The translations under genes and the position numbers were made by a program. Shown here one piece after another: positions 41,959-51,367 of a stretch of DNA of 64,000 nt. Source of the stretch: Pseudomonadota bacterium (GTDB lineage: Bacteria > Pseudomonadota > Alphaproteobacteria > Sphingomonadales > Sphingomonadaceae). The notes under the pieces are model-generated. The model was given only the letters and a program-made list of their open reading frames with translations, did no database searches and had not been told where the DNA came from. Numbering within the stretch: the first letter of the stretch is position 1; each line of letters opens with the position of its first letter. The stretch is from assembly GCA_023391375.1 (NCBI GenBank), contig JAEWBB010000016.1:55463-119462 (forward strand), in the 5' to 3' direction.

Positions 41959-44481
41959 ATGACCGACCGCTTCGACCCGGCGGTTGCCGACTCGCGCTGG
42001 CAGCAGCGCTGGGCGGACGCCTCCTCGTTCCGTGCCGATTCCGCCAGCAACAAGCCGAAAAGCTATGTGCTGGAGATGTTCCCCTATCCGTCGGGGCGCA
42101 TCCACATGGGCCACGTCCGCAACTACACGATGGGCGACGTGCTGGCCCGTTTCCGCCGGATGCAGGGTTTCGAGGTGCTCCACCCGATGGGTTGGGACGC
42201 GTTCGGCATGCCGGCCGAGAATGCGGCGATGGAAAAGAAGGTCCATCCCGGCACCTGGACCCGCGAGAACATCGCGACCATGCGCGCGCAGCTGAAGCGG
42301 ATCGGTTTCGCTCTCGACTGGAGCCGCGAACTGGCGACCTGCGAGCCCGACTATTACGGGCAGGAACAGGCCCTGTTCCTCGACCTGATGGAAGCCGGTC
42401 TGGTCTTCCGCAAGGAGAGCGAGGTCAACTGGGACCCGGTCGACATGACTGTGCTGGCCAACGAACAGGTAATTGACGGCAAGGGCTGGCGATCCGGTGC
42501 GCCGGTCGAGCGCAAGAAGCTGTCGCAGTGGTTCCTCAAGATCACCGACTTTGCCGAGGAACTGCTCGACGGCCTCGCCACGCTCGACCAATGGCCCGAC
42601 AAGGTCCGGTTGATGCAGGAAAACTGGATCGGCAAGTCGAAGGGCCTGAACTTCCGCTTCCGCCTAGCGGGCGAGCCGGTCGCCGGCCGCGAAGAGGTCG
42701 AGGTCTTCACCACCCGGCCCGATACCATTTTCGGCGCCAGCTTCGTCGCAATCTCGCCCGGCCATCCGATCGCCGAAGCCTTGGCCGCGGACGATCCCAA
42801 GGTCGCTGCCTTCATCGAGGAAGCGCGCGCCGGCGGGACCAGCGCGGCAGAAATCGAAACGGCGGAGAAACTGGGCCTCGATACCGGACTTGAAGTCGTC
42901 CACCCGTTCGACCCGGACTGGCGCCTGCCGGTGTGGATCGCGAACTTTGTGCTGATGGATTATGGCGCCGGCGCCTTGTTCGGCGTTCCCGCCCACGACG
43001 CGCGCGATTTTGAGTTTGCGAACAAATATCACCTCCCGATCCGCCGCGTCGTCGCCCAGACGGCGGAGAATGCGAGCGATCCGGTCGTAGACGCCGAGAC
43101 CGGCGCCGGCGTGGCGGTGAATTCGCGGTTCCTCGACGGGCTTTCGTCCGCTGACGTTTCGGCCGAGGTCATCCGCCGCGCAGAAGCGGCCGGCTGGGGT
43201 CAGGGCAAGACGCAATTTCGCCTGCGCGACTGGGGTGTCAGCCGGCAGCGCTACTGGGGCACCCCGATCCCGGTGATCCATTGCGGGAACTGCGGCCCGG
43301 TCGGCGTGCCACGCGACCAGTTGCCGATCGTCCTCCCGGAAGACGTCAGCTTCGATATCCCCGGGAACCCGCTCGACCGTCACCCGACCTGGGGCCAGGT
43401 CGATTGCCCCCAATGCGGCGGCGCGGCGCGGCGCGAAACCGACACGCTCGACACGTTCGTCGATTCCAGCTGGTATTTCATCCGCTTCGCCAGCCAGCCG
43501 GACGACAAGCCGTTCGACCGGGCCGAGGCGGAAGCCTGGCTGCCGGTCGGCCAGTATATCGGCGGTGTGGAGCACGCGATCCTGCACTTGCTCTACGCCC
43601 GTTTCTGGACCCGCGCGCTCGAACGCATCGGCAAGCTGTCGGTCAAGGAGCCGTTCAAGGGCCTCTTCACGCAAGGCATGGTCACGCACGAGACCTACCA
43701 GAGCCAGGATGGCCGCTGGCTAACGCCGGGCGAGGTCGAGGTCGGCGAAGGCGGTGCACTGCTCGAACGCGCGACAGGCGCGGCTGTGCGCAAGGGCCGC
43801 GTCGAGAAAATGTCCAAGTCGAAGAAGAACACGGTCGATCCCGAGCCGATCGTCGATCGCTACGGCGCGGATGCGGTGCGTTGGTTCATGCTCTCCGACA
43901 GCCCGCCCGAGCGCGATCTCGAATGGTCGGAAAGCGGCATCGACGGCGCCGCCCGCTTCGTCCAGCGCGTGTGGCGCCTCGCCATGGCACCGGCGGGCAA
44001 TGCCGGGGAAGACCTCGACCTGCGCAAAAGGACCCACCGCGCCGTCGCCGCCGTCGGTCAGGCCATCGAATCCCTGCAATTCAACAAGTCAGTGGCGGCC
44101 CTGTACGAGCTGACCAGTGCGATCGAGCGGGCATCGCCGAGCGCGGACCGCGACGCGGCGATCCGCACCCTGCTCCTGCTCGTCGCCCCCGGCGCACCGC
44201 ACCTCGCCGAGGAAGCATGGGCGGCGCGCGGCGAGACCGGAATGATCGCCGACGCCCCCTGGCCCCTGCACGACTCGGCGCTGCTGGTCGATGACGAGGT
44301 GACCATCGCGGTGCAGGTCAACGGGAAGCTCCGCGACACGCTGACCATGCCCCGCGGCACCGCCAAGGATGACGCGGAAGCGCGCGCCCTGGCCAGCCCG
44401 AAAGTACAGGCGCAGCTCGGCGGCAACTCGCCGCGCAAGGTGATTGTAGTCCCCGACCGGTTGGTCAATATCGTCGCATGA
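41959..44481 (+). CDS. leuS: leucyl-tRNA synthetase
   Basis: Charges tRNA-Leu. 840 residues, a usual length. The class I HIGH motif appears as H49-M-G-H52 in PYPSGRIHMGHVRNY and KMSKS at about residue 617 in KMSKSKKNTVDP. Between them lies the CP1 editing domain with TTRPDTIFGASF. The C-terminal part has the anticodon-binding helices and VQVNGKLRDT. Its stop overlaps the lptE start by 4 bases. Confidence 0.97.
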   Translation: MTDRFDPAVADSRWQQRWADASSFRADSASNKPKSYVLEMFPYPSGRIHMGHVRNYTMGDVLARFRRMQGFEVLHPMGWDAFGMPAENAAMEKKVHPGTWTRENIATMRAQLKRIGFALDWSRELATCEPDYYGQEQALFLDLMEAGLVFRKESEVNWDPVDMTVLANEQVIDGKGWRSGAPVERKKLSQWFLKITDFAEELLDGLATLDQWPDKVRLMQENWIGKSKGLNFRFRLAGEPVAGREEVEVFTTRPDTIFGASFVAISPGHPIAEALAADDPKVAAFIEEARAGGTSAAEIETAEKLGLDTGLEVVHPFDPDWRLPVWIANFVLMDYGAGALFGVPAHDARDFEFANKYHLPIRRVVAQTAENASDPVVDAETGAGVAVNSRFLDGLSSADVSAEVIRRAEAAGWGQGKTQFRLRDWGVSRQRYWGTPIPVIHCGNCGPVGVPRDQLPIVLPEDVSFDIPGNPLDRHPTWGQVDCPQCGGAARRETDTLDTFVDSSWYFIRFASQPDDKPFDRAEAEAWLPVGQYIGGVEHAILHLLYARFWTRALERIGKLSVKEPFKGLFTQGMVTHETYQSQDGRWLTPGEVEVGEGGALLERATGAAVRKGRVEKMSKSKKNTVDPEPIVDRYGADAVRWFMLSDSPPERDLEWSESGIDGAARFVQRVWRLAMAPAGNAGEDLDLRKRTHRAVAAVGQAIESLQFNKSVAALYELTSAIERASPSADRDAAIRTLLLLVAPGAPHLAEEAWAARGETGMIADAPWPLHDSALLVDDEVTIAVQVNGKLRDTLTMPRGTAKDDAEARALASPKVQAQLGGNSPRKVIVVPDRLVNIVA

Positions 44482-44984
44482 TGCGTCGGCTCGCCATGCT
44501 CCTGATGCTCGCCCCGCTGTGCGGATGCGGCTTGCACCCGCTGTATGCCGGCGGGCAGTCCGGCGCGGTCGCGACGTCGCTGAGCGCGATCGAGGTCGGG
44601 CCGATCGACGAGCGTAGCGGCTGGCTGGTGCGGAGTGCACTGGTCGACCGGCTCGCGCCGCGTGGGACTCCGGCTTATCGACTGAACATCGAACTCGACG
44701 ACAACATCGCCAGTTTCGGCATCCGCGGCGACAGCGCGGCGACGCGCGAGCGGCGGACCCTGCGCGCACGATACCGCCTGGTCGCCGTCTCGACCGGCCA
44801 GACGGTCCTCGATGCCACCGCAGGCGCCGACGCCGGGATCGACGTGGTATCGAGCCCGTACGCCACGGTGGCGGCGGAAGAGTCGGCTAGCGAACGGCTG
44901 GCGGCGGTGCTCGCCGACCAGATCGTGGCGCGACTCGCCCTGTTCATGCAAAGCGGTTCGGCGCCGGATCCGGCAGCGCGGTGA
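44478..44984 (+). CDS. lptE: LPS-assembly lipoprotein LptE
   Basis: 168-residue lipoprotein that plugs and matures the LptD translocon for lipopolysaccharide export. The lipobox is LCGC after a short signal sequence, followed by GLHPLYAGG, the typical start of alphaproteobacterial LptE. It is placed between leuS and holA, the order seen in many relatives, overlapping both by 4 bases. Sequence conservation is low, so the order matters for the call. Confidence 0.88.
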   Translation: MMRRLAMLLMLAPLCGCGLHPLYAGGQSGAVATSLSAIEVGPIDERSGWLVRSALVDRLAPRGTPAYRLNIELDDNIASFGIRGDSAATRERRTLRARYRLVAVSTGQTVLDATAGADAGIDVVSSPYATVAAEESASERLAAVLADQIVARLALFMQSGSAPDPAAR

Positions 44985-46006
44985 AGACCGCCAAAGGCGC
45001 AATGCCGGGAGCCCTCGACCGGCCTGATCCCAATATCCGCTTTTACCTGTTTTACGGCCCGGACGAGGCCGGAAGTCGCGCCCACGCTGTGCGCCTCCTC
45101 AAAGGTCTGGGCGACGCGGAGAAATTCATCGTCCTCGGCAGTGCCGTCAAAGGTGACCCGGCGAGCCTGGCCGATGAGGCGGCGGCCATGGCGCTGTTCG
45201 GCGGCAAGCGGGCGCTGTGGATCGAGCCCGCGGGCGACGAGATTACCGACGGGGTGAGCGCCCTGCTCGACGCGCCTGCCGCCGAAAGTGTGGTGATCGC
45301 CATCGCCGGAGCGCTGACCAAGCGTTCGGCCCTGCTCTTGCTGGCCGACAGTCATCGCCACGCCCTCTCGCACATCAGCTATGTCCCCGAAGGGCGCGAC
45401 CTCGAGCGGATCGTCCTCGACCAGGCCCGCGCCGCCGGGCTGTCGATGGCGAGCGAGGTGGCGCAGCGGATTGCCGCGGCATCGAACGGCAACCAGGCGA
45501 TCGCTGCTGGCGAAGTCGAGAAGCTGGCCCTCTTCCTCGATGCCAGCCCCGATCGGGTGAAAGAGGCCGACCACGATGCGGTCGACGCGGTTGGCGCGGA
45601 GTCCGCCGACGCCGACCTGGTGCGCGCCGGAGACCTGGCACTTGCAGGACAGGTGGCGGCGCTGACCGCGCTTCTGGCGCGCCTCCCCCACAGCGGCAGC
45701 AGCGAGGCCGTGCCGATCGTCCGCGCCCTCCAGCGTCGCCTGCTCATGCTAGCCCCCTTGCGCGCCAGGGTCGAACGAGGGGAACGCGTCGACGACGTCA
45801 TGACGGCGATGGGTAAGGCATTGTTCTGGAAAGAAAAGCCGCTCGTACGAACGCTGTTGTCGAACTGGTCGTCGGCCCGATTGGCCGAGGCCGCCGACCG
45901 TGTCGTCGAAACGGAACGGCAGTTGATGCTGTCGCCGGCGCCCGATGATGCGGCGCTGGGCGAACTGCTGGTGACCCTAGCCCGCGTCGGCGCGCGCCGG
46001 CGCTAG
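44981..46006 (+). CDS. holA: DNA polymerase III delta subunit
   Basis: Clamp-loader subunit that opens the beta clamp. 341 residues with FYLFYGPDEAGSR at the start (degenerate P-loop), LADEAAAMALFGGKRALWIE, and a helical C-terminal collar region. The GTG start at 44981 overlaps the lptE stop. The final bases overlap the parB stop on the opposite strand, so two operons converge here. Confidence 0.92.
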   Translation: MKTAKGAMPGALDRPDPNIRFYLFYGPDEAGSRAHAVRLLKGLGDAEKFIVLGSAVKGDPASLADEAAAMALFGGKRALWIEPAGDEITDGVSALLDAPAAESVVIAIAGALTKRSALLLLADSHRHALSHISYVPEGRDLERIVLDQARAAGLSMASEVAQRIAAASNGNQAIAAGEVEKLALFLDASPDRVKEADHDAVDAVGAESADADLVRAGDLALAGQVAALTALLARLPHSGSSEAVPIVRALQRRLLMLAPLRARVERGERVDDVMTAMGKALFWKEKPLVRTLLSNWSSARLAEAADRVVETERQLMLSPAPDDAALGELLVTLARVGARRR

Positions 46007-46887
46007 ATCGGTTCGCCCGAGAGGCGCTGGCAAATCATGTCGAGCTGGTCGAGGGTGGAATAGCTCAGGGCAACTTGGCCGCCCGCTTTGCCGTGGGTGA
46101 CTTTCACGCGAATGCCCAGCAAGTCGCCGAGCTGCCGTTCGAGTTCGACGATGTCGGCGTCGGCAGGGCCAGCCCGGTGGGGTGTCGACTTGCCCTTCGG
46201 TGGCGCCGTGATGCCCTTCGCATCCCGCGCTCGCCCCTCGGCCTGACGGACCGAAAGCCCTTCCGATACGATGGCCTTGGCCAATGCCGAAGGATCGGGC
46301 GCTCCCAAAACGGCGCGAGCGTGACCCATGCTGATATCGCCTCGCACCAGCATCGCGCGAACGTCGTCGGGAAGGTCGAGAAGGCGAAGCAGGTTTGCGA
46401 CATGGCTGCGCGACTTGCCGACGAGCTTGGCCACGGCCTCCTGGCTGTGACCGTAACGGTCGATCAGTTGGCGGAAGCCCTCTGCTTCCTCGACCGCGTT
46501 GAGGTCTTCCCGCTGGATGTTTTCGATCAGGGCGACCTCGGCGGTCGCGCTATCGTCGAGTTCGCGGATGATGGCAGGGATACGGTGCAATTGCGCCTGC
46601 TGGGCTGCACGCCAACGACGCTCACCGGCAATAATCTCGAACCCATCACCCGACGGACGCAAAAGAATAGGTTGGAGTACACCCCGTTCGGCGATCGATT
46701 GCGACAGCTCGGCAATCGCGTCTGCATCGAAGTGTTTGCGCGGTTGGCCCTTGCCCGGCCGAATCCGCCCGATCTCGACCTCGCGGACCCCTCCCCCGTG
46801 CGCCGCGTCTTCCGCGCCCGGACGCGCCGTGCGGGAATCGTCGATGAGCGCGCTCAGCCCACGCCCAAGGCCGGTCGGACGCTTCAC
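46003..46887 (-). CDS. parB: chromosome-partitioning protein ParB
   Basis: CTP-dependent clamp that loads at parS and organises the origin region for segregation. 294 residues from a GTG start overlapping parA. It begins KRPTGLGRGLSALI, then GQPRKHFD, GVLQPI and the CTPase motif IIAGERRWRA, ENIQREDLN, a helix-turn-helix (SQEAVAKLVGKSRSHVANLL), and a C-terminal dimerisation region. The upstream open frame inside parA was rejected as a start. Two parS sites lie 1.3 and 3.2 kb upstream. Confidence 0.96.
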   Translation of the reverse strand: MKRPTGLGRGLSALIDDSRTARPGAEDAAHGGGVREVEIGRIRPGKGQPRKHFDADAIAELSQSIAERGVLQPILLRPSGDGFEIIAGERRWRAAQQAQLHRIPAIIRELDDSATAEVALIENIQREDLNAVEEAEGFRQLIDRYGHSQEAVAKLVGKSRSHVANLLRLLDLPDDVRAMLVRGDISMGHARAVLGAPDPSALAKAIVSEGLSVRQAEGRARDAKGITAPPKGKSTPHRAGPADADIVELERQLGDLLGIRVKVTHGKAGGQVALSYSTLDQLDMICQRLSGEPI

Positions 46888-47672
46888 GCGGCTTCCGCCT
46901 TCGCCATCTGGGGCAGGCGCTGGAGGATCTCCCGCGCCAGCTTGAGATAGGCCTCCGAACCGGGACATTTGAGGTCGTAGATCAAGGCCGGCAGTCCGTG
47001 GCTCGGCGCCTCGCTCAGCCGGACGTTACGCGGGACGACCGTGTCGAACACCGCGCTCCCCAGGCACGCCCTCACGTCTTCCGCGACTTGCTGTGAGAGG
47101 TTGTTGCGCCGATCGAACATGGTCAGCGCGACGCCGAGGATCGAGAGCGACGGATTGTAAGCGATGCGCACCCGCTCGACGGTCTGAAGGAGCTGGCTGA
47201 GCCCTTCCAGCGCAAAGAATTCACACTGCAACGGCACCAGCAGCGTCTGCGCAGCCACCAAAGCGTTGACCGTCAAAAGCCCCAGGCTGGGAGGACAATC
47301 GAGCAGCACGACATCCCAGCGCCCTTGGGGTGCTTCGTCGAACGCCTGGCGAAGGCGATGCGTACGGTCGTCGAGGCCGACCATCTCCACCTCGGCGCCC
47401 GACAGATCCATCGTCGCCGGCACAAGCTCGAGCCGCGGGACGGTCGTGGGAATGGCGGCGGCGGCCAGTGGCTGCTCGCCGATCAGGACATCGTAGCTCG
47501 ATGCCTCGCGCGCGCTGTGCGCGACCCCGAGGCCGGTCGAGGCATTTCCTTGGGGATCGAGGTCGATCAGGAGCACGCGCCGCCCGATTGCCGCCAAAGC
47601 CGTGGCAAGGTTGATGGCCGTCGTGGTCTTACCGACCCCACCCTTCTGATTGACCACCGCAATGCAGATCAT
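46884..47672 (-). CDS. parA: chromosome-partitioning ATPase ParA
   Basis: Walker-type ATPase that moves ParB-parS complexes. 262 residues; it starts MICIAVVNQKGGVGKTTTA with the deviant Walker A at 10-17, then LLIDLDPQGNAS, DVVLLDCPPSLG and a GVALTMFDRRNNLS segment. It overlaps rsmG and parB as ATGA/GTGA. The rsmG-parA-parB order is the standard alphaproteobacterial origin-proximal cluster. Confidence 0.97.
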   Translation of the reverse strand: MICIAVVNQKGGVGKTTTAINLATALAAIGRRVLLIDLDPQGNASTGLGVAHSAREASSYDVLIGEQPLAAAAIPTTVPRLELVPATMDLSGAEVEMVGLDDRTHRLRQAFDEAPQGRWDVVLLDCPPSLGLLTVNALVAAQTLLVPLQCEFFALEGLSQLLQTVERVRIAYNPSLSILGVALTMFDRRNNLSQQVAEDVRACLGSAVFDTVVPRNVRLSEAPSHGLPALIYDLKCPGSEAYLKLAREILQRLPQMAKAEAA

Positions 47673-48256
47673 CGTTTTCCCCTCGGCCTGACCCGTTCGG
47701 CGATGAGAATTCCCGCCTCGGGATCGGTCAGGCTCGGCTCCACCCGGAACACACCTTGCCACGTCGATTCGAGCGCTTCCAGTTCCGATTGCACGGTTCG
47801 TCCCTTTGGCAGCACCCATCGCGTCCCAGCGTGGGAAAGATGCATCGTTATCCGCAGGAGATCCGGCGCCTTGGCAACGGCGCGCGCCGTGATGGCGTCG
47901 AACTTTCCCCGAGCAACGTCCGCCTTCCCCTGAACAATCGAGACTTTCTCCAGCGCAAGGCTTGTCACTGCTCGGCGAAGGAAGTCGACCCGCAATGGCC
48001 GAGGCTCTACCAGCGTGGTCGGCAGGCCCGACGCAATCGCGATCACGAGGCCCGGCAGCCCTGGGCCGCTGCCTATATCCGCCCACGATTCAGCATCCGG
48101 CGCATGATGAACGAGTTGCAGCCCATCTTCGATGTGGCGAGCCCACAGGTCGTTTTCCGTCGCTTTGGAGATCAGGTTCTGGCGCGTGTTCTCTTCGAGG
48201 AGGAGCGATGCGAACGCGTCGAGCTTTCCTCGTGTTTCACGTGAAACATTGATCAT
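47669..48256 (-). CDS. rsmG: 16S rRNA (guanine527-N7)-methyltransferase
   Basis: Methylates G527 of 16S rRNA; its loss gives low-level streptomycin resistance in several bacteria. 195 residues with ENTRQNLISK, HIEDGLQL and the SAM-binding WADIGSGPGLPGLVIAI. The N-terminal NVSRET is encoded by a perfect parS site, so the same bases serve as protein code and partition site. It overlaps mnmG and parA by 4 bases each. Confidence 0.96.
   Translation of the reverse strand: MINVSRETRGKLDAFASLLLEENTRQNLISKATENDLWARHIEDGLQLVHHAPDAESWADIGSGPGLPGLVIAIASGLPTTLVEPRPLRVDFLRRAVTSLALEKVSIVQGKADVARGKFDAITARAVAKAPDLLRITMHLSHAGTRWVLPKGRTVQSELEALESTWQGVFRVEPSLTDPEAGILIAERVRPRGKR
48233..48248. promoter_or_regulatory. 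parS site 1 (perfect consensus)
   Basis: TGTTTCACGTGAAACA, the 16-base palindrome bound by chromosomal ParB, lies inside the first codons of rsmG. It is 1.3 kb from parB and about 7.5 kb from the proposed origin. Confidence 0.95.
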
Positions 48257-50049
48257 CGAGCGGCCATCAGGGCGAAGTGGAGCGCTGTCAGGGCGGCGGG
48301 GGAGATGCCCCGAACCCGCTGAGCCTCTGCCAGGGTTTGGGGCCGCGCTTCCGCGAGGCGGTCTCGCATCTCGGTCGATATTCCGGGAATCGTCGCGAAG
48401 GAAAATTCCCCGGGAATAGAGAGTTCCGCGGCCCGGCTTCGTCGTTCGACCTCGCCCCGTTCGCGTTCGACGTACGGCGAATACATGGCGTCGTGTAGGG
48501 CCTCCTCGGCTGCGGCCGACTGACCCACCCTGCAGCGGACGGCTTCGATCGCGTCGGCGCGGAGAACCCACTCGGAAAGAGGCTTCGCGGAATCATCGTC
48601 GACACCCAGTTCACCTCCCCGCACCACTTCGGCAAACCCGGCACGAGCAGTTTTCTTCGCATCGAGATGCTCAGCGACGAAACGGTGTTGCGCCTCGTCG
48701 AGAAGCCCAAGCTCCGCTGCGGTGGGTGAGAGACGAGCGATGGCATTATCGGCCCGCAAGCGGAGGCGATATTCCGCCCTGGCAGTCAGCATGCGATAGG
48801 GTTCGCTCACACCCTGCAGGACCAGGTCGTCGATCATAACGCCCGTGTAGCTGGAGTCTCGCTCCAGACGCAGCGGCGCGATGCCCAAGGCGCGCGCAGC
48901 GGCATTCGCGCCCGCGACCACACCTTGGGCGCCAGCCTCCTCGTAGCCGGTCGTCCCGTTGATCTGCCCCGCGAAGAAGAGGCCGGCCACATCAAGATGC
49001 TCAAGGCCGTGATTCAGACGGCGGGGATCAGCATAGCGATATTCGACCGCGTAACCCGCCACCGGCATCTCCGCCCGTTCCAGCCCGGGCATTGAGTGCA
49101 ACATGTCGAGCTGGACTTCCGACGGGAGCGATGTCGAAATCCCATTCGGGTAGACAAGCGTCGACCGCAGACCCTCTGGCTCGAGGAAGATCTGGTGGCT
49201 GTCGCGGTCGGCGAAGCGTTCGACCTTGTCCTCAATCGACGGGCAATAGCGCGGCCCCCGCCCCTCGATCGATCCTGCCTTCAGTGGCGACCGTGCAAAG
49301 CCGGCACGAATGATGTCATGGGTGGAAGGCGTGGTGCGCGTAATGGCGCACGCCAGCTGCGGGAGTGACCGCTGGACGGGCGCGAGACCCAAACGAAAGG
49401 TCTTCGCATCGCTCGGTTGCGGCGCCAATCGCGACCAGTTGATGCTGCGTCCATCAATTCGCGGTGGCGTCCCCGTCTTGAGGACACCGCCCGCCAGGCC
49501 CAGATCGCGCACTTGATCCGCGAGCATGGTGCTGGACGCATTGCCTAACCGCCCGCCCTCCCAGCGCTCTTCCCCACGGAACAGGGTCGCACCAAGGAAT
49601 GTCCCGGTCGCGAGGACCACACTCCGCGCCGCGATGGTCGTGCCGTCTCGCAACACAACGCCGCCGACTTTCGATCCGTTCGCAGAAAGCACTGCGACCT
49701 CACCCTCGATCAGTGTGATATCACTGCGCAACAACGACCGAACGGCAGCCGCGAAGTGCATGCGATCGGCCTGTACCCGCGGACCGCGTACGGCCGGCCC
49801 CTTGCTCGCATTAAGCATCCGGCGATGAATGGCGGCCAGATCTGCGGCTCGCGCCATGATCCCGCCAAGCGCGTCGATCTCGCGTACAAGATGCCCCTTG
49901 CCAACCCCGCCAATCGACGGATTGCACGACATTTGACCGATGTCTGCCGATCGAAACGTGACCAGCGCCACGGTGGCCCCCCGACGCGCGGCCGCCGCCG
50001 CGGCCTCCACGCCCGCGTGACCCGCACCTATCACGATGACGTCAAACAT
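48253..50049 (-). CDS. mnmG: tRNA uridine-5-carboxymethylaminomethyl modification enzyme MnmG
   Basis: FAD subunit that, with MnmE, installs cmnm5 at U34 of certain tRNAs. 598 residues: VIVIGAGHAGVEAAAAAARRG for FAD, CNPSIGGVGKGHLVREIDALGG, GTFLGATLFRG, GLEHLDVAGLFFAGQINGTTGYEEA, and the C-terminal GISTEMRDRL helices that bind MnmE. It lies between mnmE and rsmG in the same run. Confidence 0.97.
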   Translation of the reverse strand: MFDVIVIGAGHAGVEAAAAAARRGATVALVTFRSADIGQMSCNPSIGGVGKGHLVREIDALGGIMARAADLAAIHRRMLNASKGPAVRGPRVQADRMHFAAAVRSLLRSDITLIEGEVAVLSANGSKVGGVVLRDGTTIAARSVVLATGTFLGATLFRGEERWEGGRLGNASSTMLADQVRDLGLAGGVLKTGTPPRIDGRSINWSRLAPQPSDAKTFRLGLAPVQRSLPQLACAITRTTPSTHDIIRAGFARSPLKAGSIEGRGPRYCPSIEDKVERFADRDSHQIFLEPEGLRSTLVYPNGISTSLPSEVQLDMLHSMPGLERAEMPVAGYAVEYRYADPRRLNHGLEHLDVAGLFFAGQINGTTGYEEAGAQGVVAGANAAARALGIAPLRLERDSSYTGVMIDDLVLQGVSEPYRMLTARAEYRLRLRADNAIARLSPTAAELGLLDEAQHRFVAEHLDAKKTARAGFAEVVRGGELGVDDDSAKPLSEWVLRADAIEAVRCRVGQSAAAEEALHDAMYSPYVERERGEVERRSRAAELSIPGEFSFATIPGISTEMRDRLAEARPQTLAEAQRVRGISPAALTALHFALMAAR

Positions 50050-50087
50050 GCCCCGCCCCCTACAGGAGCGAAGCGCTGACCGAAAGG

Positions 50088-50103
50088 TGTTCCACGTGAA
50101 ACA
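50088..50103. promoter_or_regulatory. parS site 2 (one mismatch)
   Basis: TGTTCCACGTGAAACA differs from the perfect palindrome at one position. It lies in the 54-base gap between mnmE and mnmG and abuts the mnmE stop codon. TGTTCCACGTGAAACA is a recognised functional variant in other species. Confidence 0.9.
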
Positions 50104-51366
50104 TCACTTCCCGACACAAAAACGTGAGAAGAGCGCATCGAGCATGTCTTCGACCCCGGCATGGCCCGTGATGCGATCGAGATGTTGCATTGCGGTACGC
50201 AGGAGATCGGCCTTAATCTCTACCTGAGCTTCGATACGAGCCTGACAGACATCAGTCTCGACGGCTTTCAAAGCGTCTCGCTCCGTGAGGGTAAGCGCAA
50301 CGGCCTCTTCCCCAGGAACGAGCATTTCTGCCTTCGCTATTATGGCTGCCACCAATTCGCCGTGGCCGATCGAAGACGTCGCAGAGAAAGGGATTCCTTC
50401 CGAACGTGTCCCCAAGTCGGCTTTGCTGGCGACCACGATGGAGCCTGCGGGCGCTTCGTCAGGCGGGCCGAGCCACAACACGAGGTCTGCGCCGGCAAGC
50501 GCCCTCTCCGCCCGCTCAATCCCAATCTGCTCAACCTCGTCCTCGGTTTCACGAAGGCCTGCCGTATCGACCAGCGTCACAGGAATGCCGCCAAGCGACA
50601 GCGCAATCTCAATCGTGTCGCGCGTCGTGCCGGCGACCGGGGTGACAATCACCCGCTCTTCCCGGGCCAGAACATTGACCAAGCTGGACTTGCCCGCATT
50701 AGGTGGGCCCCCCACCACGACGCGAACCCCATGGCGCAAACGTTCAATTCCCGGCTGGTTCAGGAGATCCTGGACTGAGCCCAGCAAGGCGCCAAAATCG
50801 CGGTCGGGGACCTCGGCGCTCGCCCCGTCCTCCTCGTCAACATAATCGATCGCCAATTCCACCGACGCCGCGAGCTGCAACAACATGTTCCGGATGGTCT
50901 CGACCGCACGGCCAACCGACCCTTCGGCGCGGCGCAGGGCCACCTTCCGCTGGAGCTCCGTTTCCGCGGCCAAGAGATCGGCAAGACCTTCCGCGGCAGT
51001 CAGGTCGAGGATGCCGTTCCCCAAGGCCTGGCGGGTAAACTCGCCGCCCTCGGCCATCCTCAATCCGTCCACGGCGGCTAACGCCGACAACATGGCGTCG
51101 ATCGTCGCCTGGCCGCCATGGCATTGAAATTCCACGATATTCTCGCCCGTGGCGGTGCCCGGCGCCGGTGCGGCCAACAGCAGGCCACGATCGAGGACGT
51201 CACCGCTCTCCGGATGACGGAAGGTCCTCAAGCTGGCATGGCGGGGCGCCGGCAATTCGCCGGCGATGGCGCGGCCCGCGTCGAAGGCTCGGGGTCCACT
51301 GACCCGGATCACCGCGATGCCGGCGGGCGGGCGCCCGCTCGACAGCGCGAAAATCGTGTCGGCCAT
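50104..51366 (-). CDS. mnmE: tRNA modification GTPase MnmE
   Basis: GTPase partner of MnmG. 420 residues, a little shorter than the E. coli protein (454). It has the N-terminal folate-binding domain (TIFALSSGRPPAGIAVIRVSG), the G domain with G1 GPPNAGKSS at about 220-228, LVDTAGLRE as G3, and the C-terminal FCVGK whose Cys is the essential residue. One base separates it from the TerC gene upstream. Confidence 0.97.
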   Translation of the reverse strand: MADTIFALSSGRPPAGIAVIRVSGPRAFDAGRAIAGELPAPRHASLRTFRHPESGDVLDRGLLLAAPAPGTATGENIVEFQCHGGQATIDAMLSALAAVDGLRMAEGGEFTRQALGNGILDLTAAEGLADLLAAETELQRKVALRRAEGSVGRAVETIRNMLLQLAASVELAIDYVDEEDGASAEVPDRDFGALLGSVQDLLNQPGIERLRHGVRVVVGGPPNAGKSSLVNVLAREERVIVTPVAGTTRDTIEIALSLGGIPVTLVDTAGLRETEDEVEQIGIERAERALAGADLVLWLGPPDEAPAGSIVVASKADLGTRSEGIPFSATSSIGHGELVAAIIAKAEMLVPGEEAVALTLTERDALKAVETDVCQARIEAQVEIKADLLRTAMQHLDRITGHAGVEDMLDALFSRFCVGK

Positions 51367-51367
51367 C

